DNA of 64,000 nucleotides from Stygiobacter sp043807765 (lineage in GTDB: Bacteria > Bacteroidota > Ignavibacteria > Ignavibacteriales > Melioribacteraceae), in contig JAZDFQ010000052.1 in NCBI GenBank assembly GCA_043807765.1, forward strand, positions 7,354 through 71,353. Reading direction: 5' to 3'. The notes beneath the pieces are model-generated. The model saw only the letters and a program-made list of their open reading frames with translations. It did no database searches and was not told where the DNA came from. The translations under genes were made by a program, and so were the position numbers. Positions 43,570-51,772 of the stretch are shown piece after piece (position 1 is the stretch's first letter; each line of letters begins with the position of its first letter).

Positions 43570-44576
43570 ACAAAAAATATGATGTAATTACATACGGACG
43601 ATCATCAATTGATCTTTATAGCAACAATATCGGCGCTCCGTTTATAGATATAAAAGAGTTTGGTGCTTTTGTTGGTGGCTCTCCGTTAAATATTGCTGTT
43701 GGTGCAAAACGCTTAGGATTAAATTCAGCTTTACTTACAGCCGTTGGCAATGATATGGTTGGAAAATTTCTTTTAAACTTTCTTCAAAAAGAAGGAGTTG
43801 AAACAAAATTTATTCCTGTTAAAGATAACGCACGCACAAGCGCTGTTATTTTGGGAATAGAACCACCCGATAATTTTCCACTTGTTTACTACCGTGATAA
43901 TTGTGCCGACTCCAAAGTAAATATTGATGATGTGATGAAAGCGGATATAGCAAATTCAAGATCGATAGAGTTTTCCGCTACCGCATTAAATATTGAACCA
44001 ACAAGATCGGCCGCATTTTTTGCAGCTGAGCGCGCCCGCGAGAATGATGTTCCGGTTCTTATTGATCTTGATTTTAGAGCCGATCAATGGCATGATCCAC
44101 GTGCATTTGGTGTTACGGTGCGTGCGTTTCTAAATTATTGTAAGATGGCGATTGGTACTGAAGAAGAAATTTTAGCAACAATGTTGAAAGATCCTTCTCA
44201 AATTAAAATTAAGAACCAGCAAATTTCCGCGCCGGAAATCACCGGAAATATTGATGAGGCAATTAAAGGAATTCTTAAAACCGGTGTGGAAACTTTAATT
44301 GTAAAACGTGGAGTGAAAGGTTCAACTGTTTATCTTAAAGATGGTACTGTTACGGATGTTCCCGGTTTTCCGGTTGAAGTAATAAATATTCTTGGTGCCG
44401 GAGATGCGTTTGCCGCCGGATTCATTTTCGGATTTCTTCAAGGCTGGGATTGGTACAAATGCTGCCGCCTCGCAAATGCGTGTGGTGCAATTTTAGTAAC
44501 CAAACATGGCTGCGCAAATTTTAATCCAACTTATGATGAAGCGATGAGTTTTATCGAATCCAAAGGAGGATTCTAA
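43566..44576 (+). CDS. iolC: 5-dehydro-2-deoxygluconokinase
   Basis: IolC phosphorylates 2-deoxy-5-keto-D-gluconate at O6. The 336-residue protein is a PfkB-type kinase: VGGSPLNIAVGAKRLGL for the substrate side, VLIDLDFRADQWHD typical of IolC, and the catalytic signature NILGAGDAFAAGF with the base Asp. It starts within the iolB stop codon (ATGA). Its last codons provide the Shine-Dalgarno sequence of iolD. Confidence 0.95.
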   Translation: MNKKYDVITYGRSSIDLYSNNIGAPFIDIKEFGAFVGGSPLNIAVGAKRLGLNSALLTAVGNDMVGKFLLNFLQKEGVETKFIPVKDNARTSAVILGIEPPDNFPLVYYRDNCADSKVNIDDVMKADIANSRSIEFSATALNIEPTRSAAFFAAERARENDVPVLIDLDFRADQWHDPRAFGVTVRAFLNYCKMAIGTEEEILATMLKDPSQIKIKNQQISAPEITGNIDEAIKGILKTGVETLIVKRGVKGSTVYLKDGTVTDVPGFPVEVINILGAGDAFAAGFIFGFLQGWDWYKCCRLANACGAILVTKHGCANFNPTYDEAMSFIESKGGF

Positions 44577-44579
44577 GTG
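44562..44579 (+). promoter_or_regulatory. Ribosome-binding site fixing the GTG start of iolD
   Basis: The sequence aaaggagga lies inside the last iolC codons, followed by ttctaa and the GTG at 44577, which directly abuts the iolC stop codon. The strong match and spacing support GTG as the iolD start and point to translational coupling. Confidence 0.8.
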
Positions 44580-46436
44580 GAAACAATTCGTTTAACTGTT
44601 GCACAAGCAACAATTAAATTTCTCAAGAACCAATATGTTCAAAGGGACGGCGTTGAAAATAAATTCTTTGCCGGATGCTTCGGAATTTTTGGTCATGGGA
44701 ATGTTGCGGGAATAGGGCAAGCGCTTCAACAAAATCCGGATTTCAGATATTATCAAACGCGAAATGAACAATCTATGGTGCATACTGCTGCTGCTTATGC
44801 AAAGATGAAAAACCGGTTGAGCACTTTTGTGTGCACATCTTCAATTGGACCCGGCGCTACAAATATGATTACAGGCGCGGCTGCCGCAACAATAAATAGA
44901 TTACCGGTGCTGCTTATTCCCGGAGATATTTTTGCTAAAAGAAATGTAGCTCCGGTTCTTCAACAATTAGAATCGCAAAGCACACAAGACATTTCTGTTA
45001 ACGATTGCTTCAAGCCGGTATCAAAGTATTGGGATAGAATCAACAGACCGGAACAATTAATTACTTCGCTGCCGGAAGTTATGAGAGTCTTAACTTCCCC
45101 GGTAGAAACCGGAACAGTAACATTATCAATTCCGCAAGATGTACAAGCGGAAGCTTTTGATTTTCCAACCGATCTATTTAAGAAACGTGTTTGGATAATT
45201 CAGCGCCAGAGACCGGATAAAGAAATTATTTCCCGCGCAATCGAAATGATTAAGCTGAGTTCTAAACCACTGATATTAGCTGGAGGTGGAACAATTTATA
45301 GCGATGCTGTTGATGAACTAAAAATGTTAGTTGATTTAACGGGCATTCCGGTTGCTGAGACATTTTCCGGTAAAGGATCGCTTCCATTTGATAAACCGGA
45401 AAACCTTGGTGCTGTTGGCGCTACCGGAACTCCCGGCGCAGTTGCAATGGCTAAAGATGCTGATTTGATTATTGGAATTGGAACACGCTATAGTGATTTT
45501 ACTACGGCTTCAAAAACCGCATTTCAAAATCCAAACGTAAAGTTTATCAATATCAACATTACCGAATTTGATTCGCATAAACATTCCGCATTGCCGGTTG
45601 TTGCTGATGCTAAAGAAACATTGCTGGAACTAATTGATGGATTGAAAAATTATAAAGTGAATTCTTCTTGGCATCAATCAGCTGTTAATTACAATAAATC
45701 ATGGGATAAAAAAGTATCCGAATATTATTCCAACAAGAAAAAAACGCCGGTAACACAAGCTGAAGTAGTTGGTGCTGTAAATAATTTCTCTCAACCGACC
45801 GATGTTGTGCTTTGTGCTGCTGGAAGTCTGCCCGGCGATCTTCACAAGCTATGGCGCACGCAAGACAAAAAGGGATTTCACTTAGAGTATGGTTACTCAA
45901 CAATGGGTTACGAAATTGCTGCGGGCTTGGGCGCTAAAATGGCTTGTCCCGAAAGAGAAATTTACGTGATGGTTGGCGATGGAAATTATCTGATGAACAA
46001 TCACGAAATAATTACTGCAGTGCAAGAAGGAATCAAGATGACAATTGTACTTCTGAACAATAATGGATTCGGGAGCATAGGTGCGCTATCGGAATCAGTT
46101 GGAAGTAAACGCTTTGGTACGAAGTATAGATTTAGAAATAATGAAACGGGACAAATTGATGGTGAAGTATTACCGGTTGATTTTGTTCAGAATGCTGAGA
46201 GTTTAGGCGCAAATGTTATTGAAGCCAAGGGCATTGAGGAATTGAATAACGCTTTAACGAAAGCGAAAGTAGCAGACAAAACAACTTTGATTTATATAGA
46301 AACTGATCTAGAGAAAAGTGTAGCCGGTTATGCGTGGTGGGAAGTTGCAGTCGCTCAAGTATCGGAAATGGATTCCGTTAAAGAAGCGTATAAAGAATAT
46401 TCAGAGAACAAGAAGAATCAAAAGTATTATTTGTGA
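44577..46436 (+). CDS. iolD: 3D-(3,5/4)-trihydroxycyclohexane-1,2-dione acylhydrolase
   Basis: IolD is a thiamine-diphosphate enzyme that opens the ring of the diketo-inositol to 5-deoxy-glucuronate. The 619-residue protein starts VETIRLTVAQATIKFLKNQY-like (GTG read as Met), has the conserved catalytic-type Glu segment in RNEQSMVHTAAAYAK, the SSIGPGATNMITGAA loop and the ThDP-binding GDGNYLMNNHEIITAVQEG (GDG...NN). The ending KNQKYYL is family-typical. It is separated from iolA by ~95 bases that hold a dispersed repeat. Confidence 0.95.
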   Translation: METIRLTVAQATIKFLKNQYVQRDGVENKFFAGCFGIFGHGNVAGIGQALQQNPDFRYYQTRNEQSMVHTAAAYAKMKNRLSTFVCTSSIGPGATNMITGAAAATINRLPVLLIPGDIFAKRNVAPVLQQLESQSTQDISVNDCFKPVSKYWDRINRPEQLITSLPEVMRVLTSPVETGTVTLSIPQDVQAEAFDFPTDLFKKRVWIIQRQRPDKEIISRAIEMIKLSSKPLILAGGGTIYSDAVDELKMLVDLTGIPVAETFSGKGSLPFDKPENLGAVGATGTPGAVAMAKDADLIIGIGTRYSDFTTASKTAFQNPNVKFININITEFDSHKHSALPVVADAKETLLELIDGLKNYKVNSSWHQSAVNYNKSWDKKVSEYYSNKKKTPVTQAEVVGAVNNFSQPTDVVLCAAGSLPGDLHKLWRTQDKKGFHLEYGYSTMGYEIAAGLGAKMACPEREIYVMVGDGNYLMNNHEIITAVQEGIKMTIVLLNNNGFGSIGALSESVGSKRFGTKYRFRNNETGQIDGEVLPVDFVQNAESLGANVIEAKGIEELNNALTKAKVADKTTLIYIETDLEKSVAGYAWWEVAVAQVSEMDSVKEAYKEYSENKKNQKYYL

Positions 46437-46444
46437 AGTTTATT

Positions 46445-46506
46445 GCTTAGCGCCTTTGTGTCTTAGCGAGAAAAAAATGTCTCGCAAAGACGCAGAGAAC
46501 GCAAAG
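46445..46506. repeat. Dispersed inverted repeat of the 'cttagtgtctt...' type, copy 2, inside the iol run
   Basis: The left arm (46445-46470, cttagcgcctttgtgtctta) and right arm (46481-46506, ctcgcaaagacgcagagaac) can pair into a long hairpin between iolD and iolA. It reads open as codons in the frame of iolA, which artificially lengthens that frame upstream; the repeat is not part of the protein. Confidence 0.8.
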
Positions 46507-46530
46507 AAAAGCATAAAGGAAAATATCATA

Positions 46531-48000
46531 ATGAAGAAACTGAAAAACTATATTGACGGGAAATGGATAGATAGCAAATCGGAAAAATATCTTGAAGTAG
46601 AAGATCCCGGTTCCGGAGAAATCCTAAGTCATGTACCGGAAGGATGCAAAGAAGATATTGAATTAGCCGCAGATGCCGCATCAAATGTATTTAACGAATG
46701 GCGTAACACCCCGGTTGGAAAAAGAATTCAATACCTTTTTAAGATGAAGAATGTATTGGAAAAAAACGCTGATGAACTTGCGGCAATCTGCACAAAAGAA
46801 TGTGGAAAAACCTTTGCAGAATCAAAAGGCGAAATATTACGTGCAGTAGAAAACATAGAAGTAGCATGTGGAATTCCAACATTAATGCAAGGTGAACTTT
46901 CGGAAGATATAGCTGCGGGAATAGATGAGTTTGTAATCCGCCAGCCGCTTGGAGTTGGGGCCTGTATAGCTCCATTCAATTTTCCGATAATGATTTCGTT
47001 CTGGTTTTTCCCTTACGCGCTTGCTTGCGGTAACACATACATTGTTAAGCCATCGGAAAAAGTACCGGAAACTATGACTCGCATTTTCGAATTGTTCGAA
47101 GGATTAAATCTTCCCGCCGGTGTTTTAAATATGGTACATGGCGGAAAAGAAACAGTTGATGCAATACTTACTCATCCCGAAATAAAGGCAATTAGTTTTG
47201 TCGGCTCATCTAAAGTTGCAAAGTATGTTTACTCTAAAGGAACAGAAAACGGAAAGAGAGTTCAAGCACAAGGTGGCGCTAAAAATCCTTTAGTTGTTAT
47301 GCCGGACGCAGATATTGAAACTGCAACTAAGATTATTTCCGACAGTGTTTACGGCTGCGCCGGACAAAGATGCCTTGCAGCTTCAACAGTAATTTTAGTT
47401 GGAGAAGCGAAAGGAAAATTCAAAGACAAAATTGTTGAAGCAGCTAAAGCAAAAACTACTACTTATGGTTTGGATAATGCTTGTCAAATGGGTGCAATCA
47501 TCACAAAAGAAAGCAAAGTGAGAATAGAAGAAATAATAACTGATGCCGAAAACAAAGGAGCTAATATTCTTCTTGATGGTAGAAATAAAAATGTTGAAGG
47601 TTGTGAAAAAGGGAATTACATCTTTCCAACAGTAATTGAAAATGTTCCGGCTGATGCTGACGCAGATAATCTTGAAATATTCGGTCCTGTTCTTAATCTA
47701 AAATATGTTGATACTCTTGAAGAAGCAATTGAGTTTGTAAATAAAGGTATATATGGTAACGCTGCTTGCATATTTACTTCCAGCGGATCAGCAGCAAGAA
47801 AGTTTAGACATGATGCACTTGCCGGTAACATTGGCGTTAACATTGGCGTTCCGGCACCTATGGCATATTTTCCATTTAGCGGCTGGAAAGAATCTTTTTA
47901 CGGAGACCTACATGGTCAATCCAAACATGCTGTTGAGTTTTACACACAAACTAAAGTAGTGATAGAAAGATGGCATGAAGAATGGACACGAAAATTCTAA
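46531..48000 (+). CDS. iolA: Methylmalonate/malonate-semialdehyde dehydrogenase (CoA-acylating)
   Basis: IolA/MmsA converts malonate semialdehyde with CoA and NAD to acetyl-CoA and CO2, the last step of the inositol pathway. From ATG 46531 the protein has 489 residues, begins MKKLKNYIDGKW as in the family, and shows APFNFPIMISFWFFPYALA, QAQGGAKNP and the catalytic Cys281 in CAGQRCLAAS. The MmsA-typical GAKNP appears where other aldehyde dehydrogenases have ELGGK. The frame is open further upstream, but that part is a dispersed repeat. aaaggaaaa precedes the chosen start. It is 7 bases before iolE. Confidence 0.93.
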   Translation: MKKLKNYIDGKWIDSKSEKYLEVEDPGSGEILSHVPEGCKEDIELAADAASNVFNEWRNTPVGKRIQYLFKMKNVLEKNADELAAICTKECGKTFAESKGEILRAVENIEVACGIPTLMQGELSEDIAAGIDEFVIRQPLGVGACIAPFNFPIMISFWFFPYALACGNTYIVKPSEKVPETMTRIFELFEGLNLPAGVLNMVHGGKETVDAILTHPEIKAISFVGSSKVAKYVYSKGTENGKRVQAQGGAKNPLVVMPDADIETATKIISDSVYGCAGQRCLAASTVILVGEAKGKFKDKIVEAAKAKTTTYGLDNACQMGAIITKESKVRIEEIITDAENKGANILLDGRNKNVEGCEKGNYIFPTVIENVPADADADNLEIFGPVLNLKYVDTLEEAIEFVNKGIYGNAACIFTSSGSAARKFRHDALAGNIGVNIGVPAPMAYFPFSGWKESFYGDLHGQSKHAVEFYTQTKVVIERWHEEWTRKF

Positions 48001-48007
48001 ATAAAGT

Positions 48008-48919
48008 ATGGAGAGAGAGATGATAAGAATAGCAAACGCTCCTTGTTCTTGGGGAGTTTTGGAATTTGAATTGGAAGGCAAAGCGCCGGATTACATTCAA
48101 GTTCTTGATGAGATTAAAGAAACCGGGTATGCCGGTACAGAATTAGGCGATTGGGGTTTTATGCCTACGAATCCTAATCAATTAAAATCCGAATTGGATA
48201 GACGCGAATTAACTATGCTTGGCGCTTTTGTTCCGGTGTTATTAAAAGACAAGACTAAACATGCAGATGGAATTGCTGTTGCAGTTAAAACTGCTAAACT
48301 AATGAGTGAAGCCGGATACAAAAATGCTTTCATTGTTTTGGCTGATGAAAACGGGTCAATACCGGAGCGTACTAACAACGCCGGGCGTGTTACACTGGAA
48401 ATGGGCTTAAGCAAAGAGGAGTGGAAAACCTTTTGCGAAGGCGCTAATGAATTGGCAAGCAAAGTGAAACAAGAAACCGGATTGAGAACCGTTTTCCATC
48501 ATCATTGTGCCGGATATGCTGAAACTCCGGAAGAAATTAATACTCTCATTGAAGGTACAGATCCAAATTTAGTTGGATTAGTGTTGGACATGGGGCATTA
48601 CAAATTCGGCGGCGGCGATCCTTTTGAAGCCTTGAAAAAATATGCAAGCAGAATTTGGCATGTACATTTTAAAGATTGCGATGAAGAGATTGCTAAAAAA
48701 TCCAGAGCTGATGGCTGGGATTATTTTCGTTCTGTTAGAGAAGGAGTTTTTTGCGAATTAGGTAAAGGCTCTGTGGATTTTAAATCTATTACAGACGAAT
48801 TAATAAAAATTAATTATGATGGTTGGATTGTAGTTGAGCAGGATGTTCTTCCCGGAATGGGCAATCCAAAAGAATGCGCTCAGCGAAACAGAAATTTTAT
48901 TAAGTCTCTTGGTTTATAA
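48008..48919 (+). CDS. iolE: Myo-inosose-2 dehydratase
   Basis: IolE dehydrates 2-keto-myo-inositol to the cyclohexane-dione intermediate. The 303-residue protein is a TIM-barrel metalloenzyme of the xylose-isomerase-like group: IANAPCSWGVLEFE at the start is typical, followed by GYAGTELGDWGFMP, TVFHHHCAGYAETPEE, LDMGHYKFGGGDP, WHVHFKDCD and WIVVEQDVLPG. ATG 48020 (MIRIANAPCSWG) is an alternative start. The gene is flanked closely by iolA and iolG. Confidence 0.95.
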   Translation: MEREMIRIANAPCSWGVLEFELEGKAPDYIQVLDEIKETGYAGTELGDWGFMPTNPNQLKSELDRRELTMLGAFVPVLLKDKTKHADGIAVAVKTAKLMSEAGYKNAFIVLADENGSIPERTNNAGRVTLEMGLSKEEWKTFCEGANELASKVKQETGLRTVFHHHCAGYAETPEEINTLIEGTDPNLVGLVLDMGHYKFGGGDPFEALKKYASRIWHVHFKDCDEEIAKKSRADGWDYFRSVREGVFCELGKGSVDFKSITDELIKINYDGWIVVEQDVLPGMGNPKECAQRNRNFIKSLGL

Positions 48920-48939
48920 AATAATTACGGAATAGAAAA

Positions 48940-49959
48940 ATGAAAAAATTAAGAATTGGCGTTATAGGCGCCGGCAGAATCGGTAAAGTGCATACCGAAA
49001 CAATAGTACAAAGTATTCCCGAAGCGGAAGTAATTGCGATTGCTGATACTAATTTATCTGAAGCGGAATCTCTTGCAAAAAGATTTGGAATTCCAAATTG
49101 CTCAAGCAGTTATAAGGATGTACTCAGTAATCCCGCTGTTGATGCGGTTTTAATTTGCTCGCCGACAAATACTCATGCGCAGTATATTGTTGAATCTGCT
49201 CAAGCCGGTAAACATATCTTTTGTGAGAAGCCGATTGATCTGGACTTAGCAACAATTCAAAACGCGTTAAAAGTTGTGGAAGAGAGTGGCGTAAAGTTAA
49301 TGTTAGGTTTCAATAGAAGATTCGATTCCAACTTCAAAAAAATTAAAGAGATGGTTGTTGCCGGTAAAATAGGCGAGCCGCATATTCTAAAAGTTACATC
49401 GAGAGATCCCGCTCCGCCACCGGCAGAGTATGTTGCTGTTTCCGGAGGAATGTTTTTAGATATGACCATTCATGATTTTGATATGGCGCGTTATATTGTA
49501 GGCAGCGAAGTTGAAGAAGTTTTTGTTACTGCCGGAGTAATGGTTGATCCAAAAATTGGTGAAGCCGGAGATGTTGACACAGCTGTTATTACACTTAAAT
49601 TTGCAAACGGTGCTATGGGCGTTATTGATAACAGCAGAAAAGCTGTTTACGGTTACGATCAAAGAGTCGAAATATTCGGCTCGAAAGGAATGATTAAAGT
49701 GGATAACAACGCGCCGGATAATCATGAATACTATAGTGAGAATGGTGTTCATGCATCTCTGCCGCTCAACTTTTTTATGGATAGATATATAGAAGCATAT
49801 GCTAACGAAATCAAAGAGTTCTGTGCTGCTGTTTTAGAAAACAAAGAAATTTCTGTAGGCGGTGTTGATGGACTTTTAGCCGTTGCAATAGGTCTTGCTG
49901 CAAAAAAATCTTGCGCAGAAAAAAGACCGGTTAAGGTTTCCGAAGTGTTTGCAAAATAA
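48940..49959 (+). CDS. iolG: Inositol 2-dehydrogenase
   Basis: IolG oxidises myo-inositol (or scyllo-inositol) to 2-keto-inositol with NAD, the first pathway step. The 339-residue protein has the Rossmann motif VIGAGRIGKVH, the GFO/IDH/MocA signature EKPIDLDL with the conserved Lys, GFNRRFDSNF and the active-site segment DMTIHDFDMARY. Substrate choice among inositols and other polyols is not certain from sequence, but the complete iol context strongly supports inositol. It ends the run 21 bases after iolE. Confidence 0.92.
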   Translation: MKKLRIGVIGAGRIGKVHTETIVQSIPEAEVIAIADTNLSEAESLAKRFGIPNCSSSYKDVLSNPAVDAVLICSPTNTHAQYIVESAQAGKHIFCEKPIDLDLATIQNALKVVEESGVKLMLGFNRRFDSNFKKIKEMVVAGKIGEPHILKVTSRDPAPPPAEYVAVSGGMFLDMTIHDFDMARYIVGSEVEEVFVTAGVMVDPKIGEAGDVDTAVITLKFANGAMGVIDNSRKAVYGYDQRVEIFGSKGMIKVDNNAPDNHEYYSENGVHASLPLNFFMDRYIEAYANEIKEFCAAVLENKEISVGGVDGLLAVAIGLAAKKSCAEKRPVKVSEVFAK

Positions 49960-49989
49960 GCTTAAGTACTGAATCGGAGTTCCAACTTA

Positions 49990-51546
49990 ATGTACAAAGT
50001 ATATAGAGAAGCAATAGACCGTCTTAGACGAAAGATTTCTTTCGCAGCCATATTCATTTTTGTTTTTGCAGCATCTTCATTTTATGCGCAAAATGGATTT
50101 TGGCTCAAAGCCGATTTTCACATGCATACAACAATGTCTGATGCAGATAATACTCCCGGAGAAGTTGCAGAACATGCGCTTTGGGAGTTTGGTCTTGATG
50201 TTATTGCTATCTCGGAACATGGTGGAAATTGGTTCAGACTTAACAAAGAATTCCAACGAACCGATGAAGAAGGCAATGTATTGTTAGATGGTAAAGATTA
50301 TGATTCAATAATGGCAACTGATGCAAAGCGGTTCAAAAATTATTCGCGTACAATTCAGTTGCGCAATAATTCTTTTCCCGAAATACAAAGGCTTAGAGAA
50401 AAATATCCGGATAAATTAATTATCCAAGGGTTGGAGTGGGATATTCCCGGACATGATCATGGTAGTATGGGCATTTTAGCTGATGAAGCTGAGCCAATAG
50501 CATCATTCCATTATATGTTTGATAGAAGAGACACAGATTATAAGGGTGAAAGTAATTTAACTAAACAAAACGAGGATGTTCACGCAAACGCATTAACAGC
50601 TATTAAATATTTGGAAAGCAAATATCCTAATGAATCATATTTTATTGTTAATCATCCATCGCGGATTATGAAGTACACGATTGCTGATTTTAGAGATTTC
50701 AACAATGCTTCACCGGAAATCAGCATCGGATTCGAAGGAATTCCGGGTCATCAAAAATCTCCCGGTGTTAGAAGTGAGTACAATAAAGAATTAGGTGATG
50801 GAATTCTTTATAATTCTCACACCTTTGGCGGCGCGGATTATATGCTGGCTAAGGTTGGCGGTCTCTGGGATGCAATGCTTGGTGAAGGAAGAAAATTTTG
50901 GGTTTTCACAAATTCAGATTATCACAGAACCTATTCCGATTTTTGGCCCGGTGAATATGCCGTTAATTATATCTGGGCTGATAGTAAAGACTATAAATCT
51001 CTAGTTAAGGGAATGAAATCGGGAAATGTGTTTGCCGTTCAAAATAATTTAATAACCGATTTAGCTTTTTCTGTGGAAGCCGGAAAGCAAACCGCAACTA
51101 TGGGTCAGACTCTAACTGTTGCAGAAAACTCGATTGTTAAAATCACAGTAAAGTTTATAAGTTCTTCTAAAGATTCTATTAAGAAAATTTCTTCGGTAGA
51201 TCATGTTGATTTGATTTGCGGTGATGTTACTGGATTGATAAATCCAGATTCACCAGAGTATAATAATCCTACCAATCCAACTACGAAAATTGAGAAACAG
51301 TTCTTTGAATCTGATTGGACAGCAGATGGGAATTATTCTTCTTTTAGTTATGAAATAAAAGCAGATAAATCTAAATACGTCAGATTAAGAGGAACGAATA
51401 TTTCTTTGAATACACCGAACGAAAGTGACGTAAATGGAAATCCGCTGATTGATTCGTTGGTTGGTGAGAATAGCGATTTAAAAGCATTAGCTGATTTATG
51501 GTTCTACTCTAACCCGATTTTCATCAAAGTGAAAAAAAGTAATTGA
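49990..51546 (+). CDS. Secreted PHP-domain metallophosphoesterase-like protein
   Basis: The 518-residue protein has a signal-anchor-like N-terminus (RKISFAAIFIFVFAASSFYAQ) and a PHP domain with the metal ligands ADFHMHTTMSD (His44, His46), VIAISEHGG, IQGLEWDIPGHDHG and FTNSDYHRTYSDF. PHP proteins hydrolyse phosphoesters using a multinuclear metal site. The C-terminal ~170 residues form a beta-rich extension. The gene is 30 bases after iolG, so it may be expressed with the inositol genes. A periplasmic phosphatase acting on inositol phosphates set free by the PI-PLC-like lipoprotein is an attractive but unproven idea. Confidence 0.75.
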   Translation: MYKVYREAIDRLRRKISFAAIFIFVFAASSFYAQNGFWLKADFHMHTTMSDADNTPGEVAEHALWEFGLDVIAISEHGGNWFRLNKEFQRTDEEGNVLLDGKDYDSIMATDAKRFKNYSRTIQLRNNSFPEIQRLREKYPDKLIIQGLEWDIPGHDHGSMGILADEAEPIASFHYMFDRRDTDYKGESNLTKQNEDVHANALTAIKYLESKYPNESYFIVNHPSRIMKYTIADFRDFNNASPEISIGFEGIPGHQKSPGVRSEYNKELGDGILYNSHTFGGADYMLAKVGGLWDAMLGEGRKFWVFTNSDYHRTYSDFWPGEYAVNYIWADSKDYKSLVKGMKSGNVFAVQNNLITDLAFSVEAGKQTATMGQTLTVAENSIVKITVKFISSSKDSIKKISSVDHVDLICGDVTGLINPDSPEYNNPTNPTTKIEKQFFESDWTADGNYSSFSYEIKADKSKYVRLRGTNISLNTPNESDVNGNPLIDSLVGENSDLKALADLWFYSNPIFIKVKKSN

Positions 51547-51598
51547 TAATGCTTAGAGTTACTTAGTTTACTGAAATTACTTGTTTTAAGATTTTTTT

Positions 51599-51700
51599 AG
51601 TGTCTTAGTGACTTGTCCCGAAGGGATTCCTTCGGAGGTGGCAAATAAAAACATAAGAAATTAAGCCACAAAGGCACTAGGTCACAAAGTTGCGCTAAGT
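51599..51700. repeat. Dispersed inverted repeat of the 'cttagtgtctt...' type, copy 3, with inner hairpin
   Basis: The left arm (tagtgtcttagtgacttgt) and right arm (gccacaaaggcactaggtca to gcgctaag) are partly complementary. An inner perfect stem ccgaagg/ccttcgg (51618-51624, 51629-51635) forms a tight hairpin. It lies between the PHP gene and the GH28 gene. Confidence 0.7.
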
Positions 51701-51772
51701 AAAATTCAAGAAATCCAACTTCAGTTAGTCTATCATATTGTTTTTGAGATGCAAATAAATGGAAAAAATAAA

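Noticed and set aside
46330..46530. Upstream extension of the iolA reading frame into the iolD gene
   Set aside because: The extension is made of iolD sequence and a dispersed repeat; the family-typical N-terminus begins at 46531.
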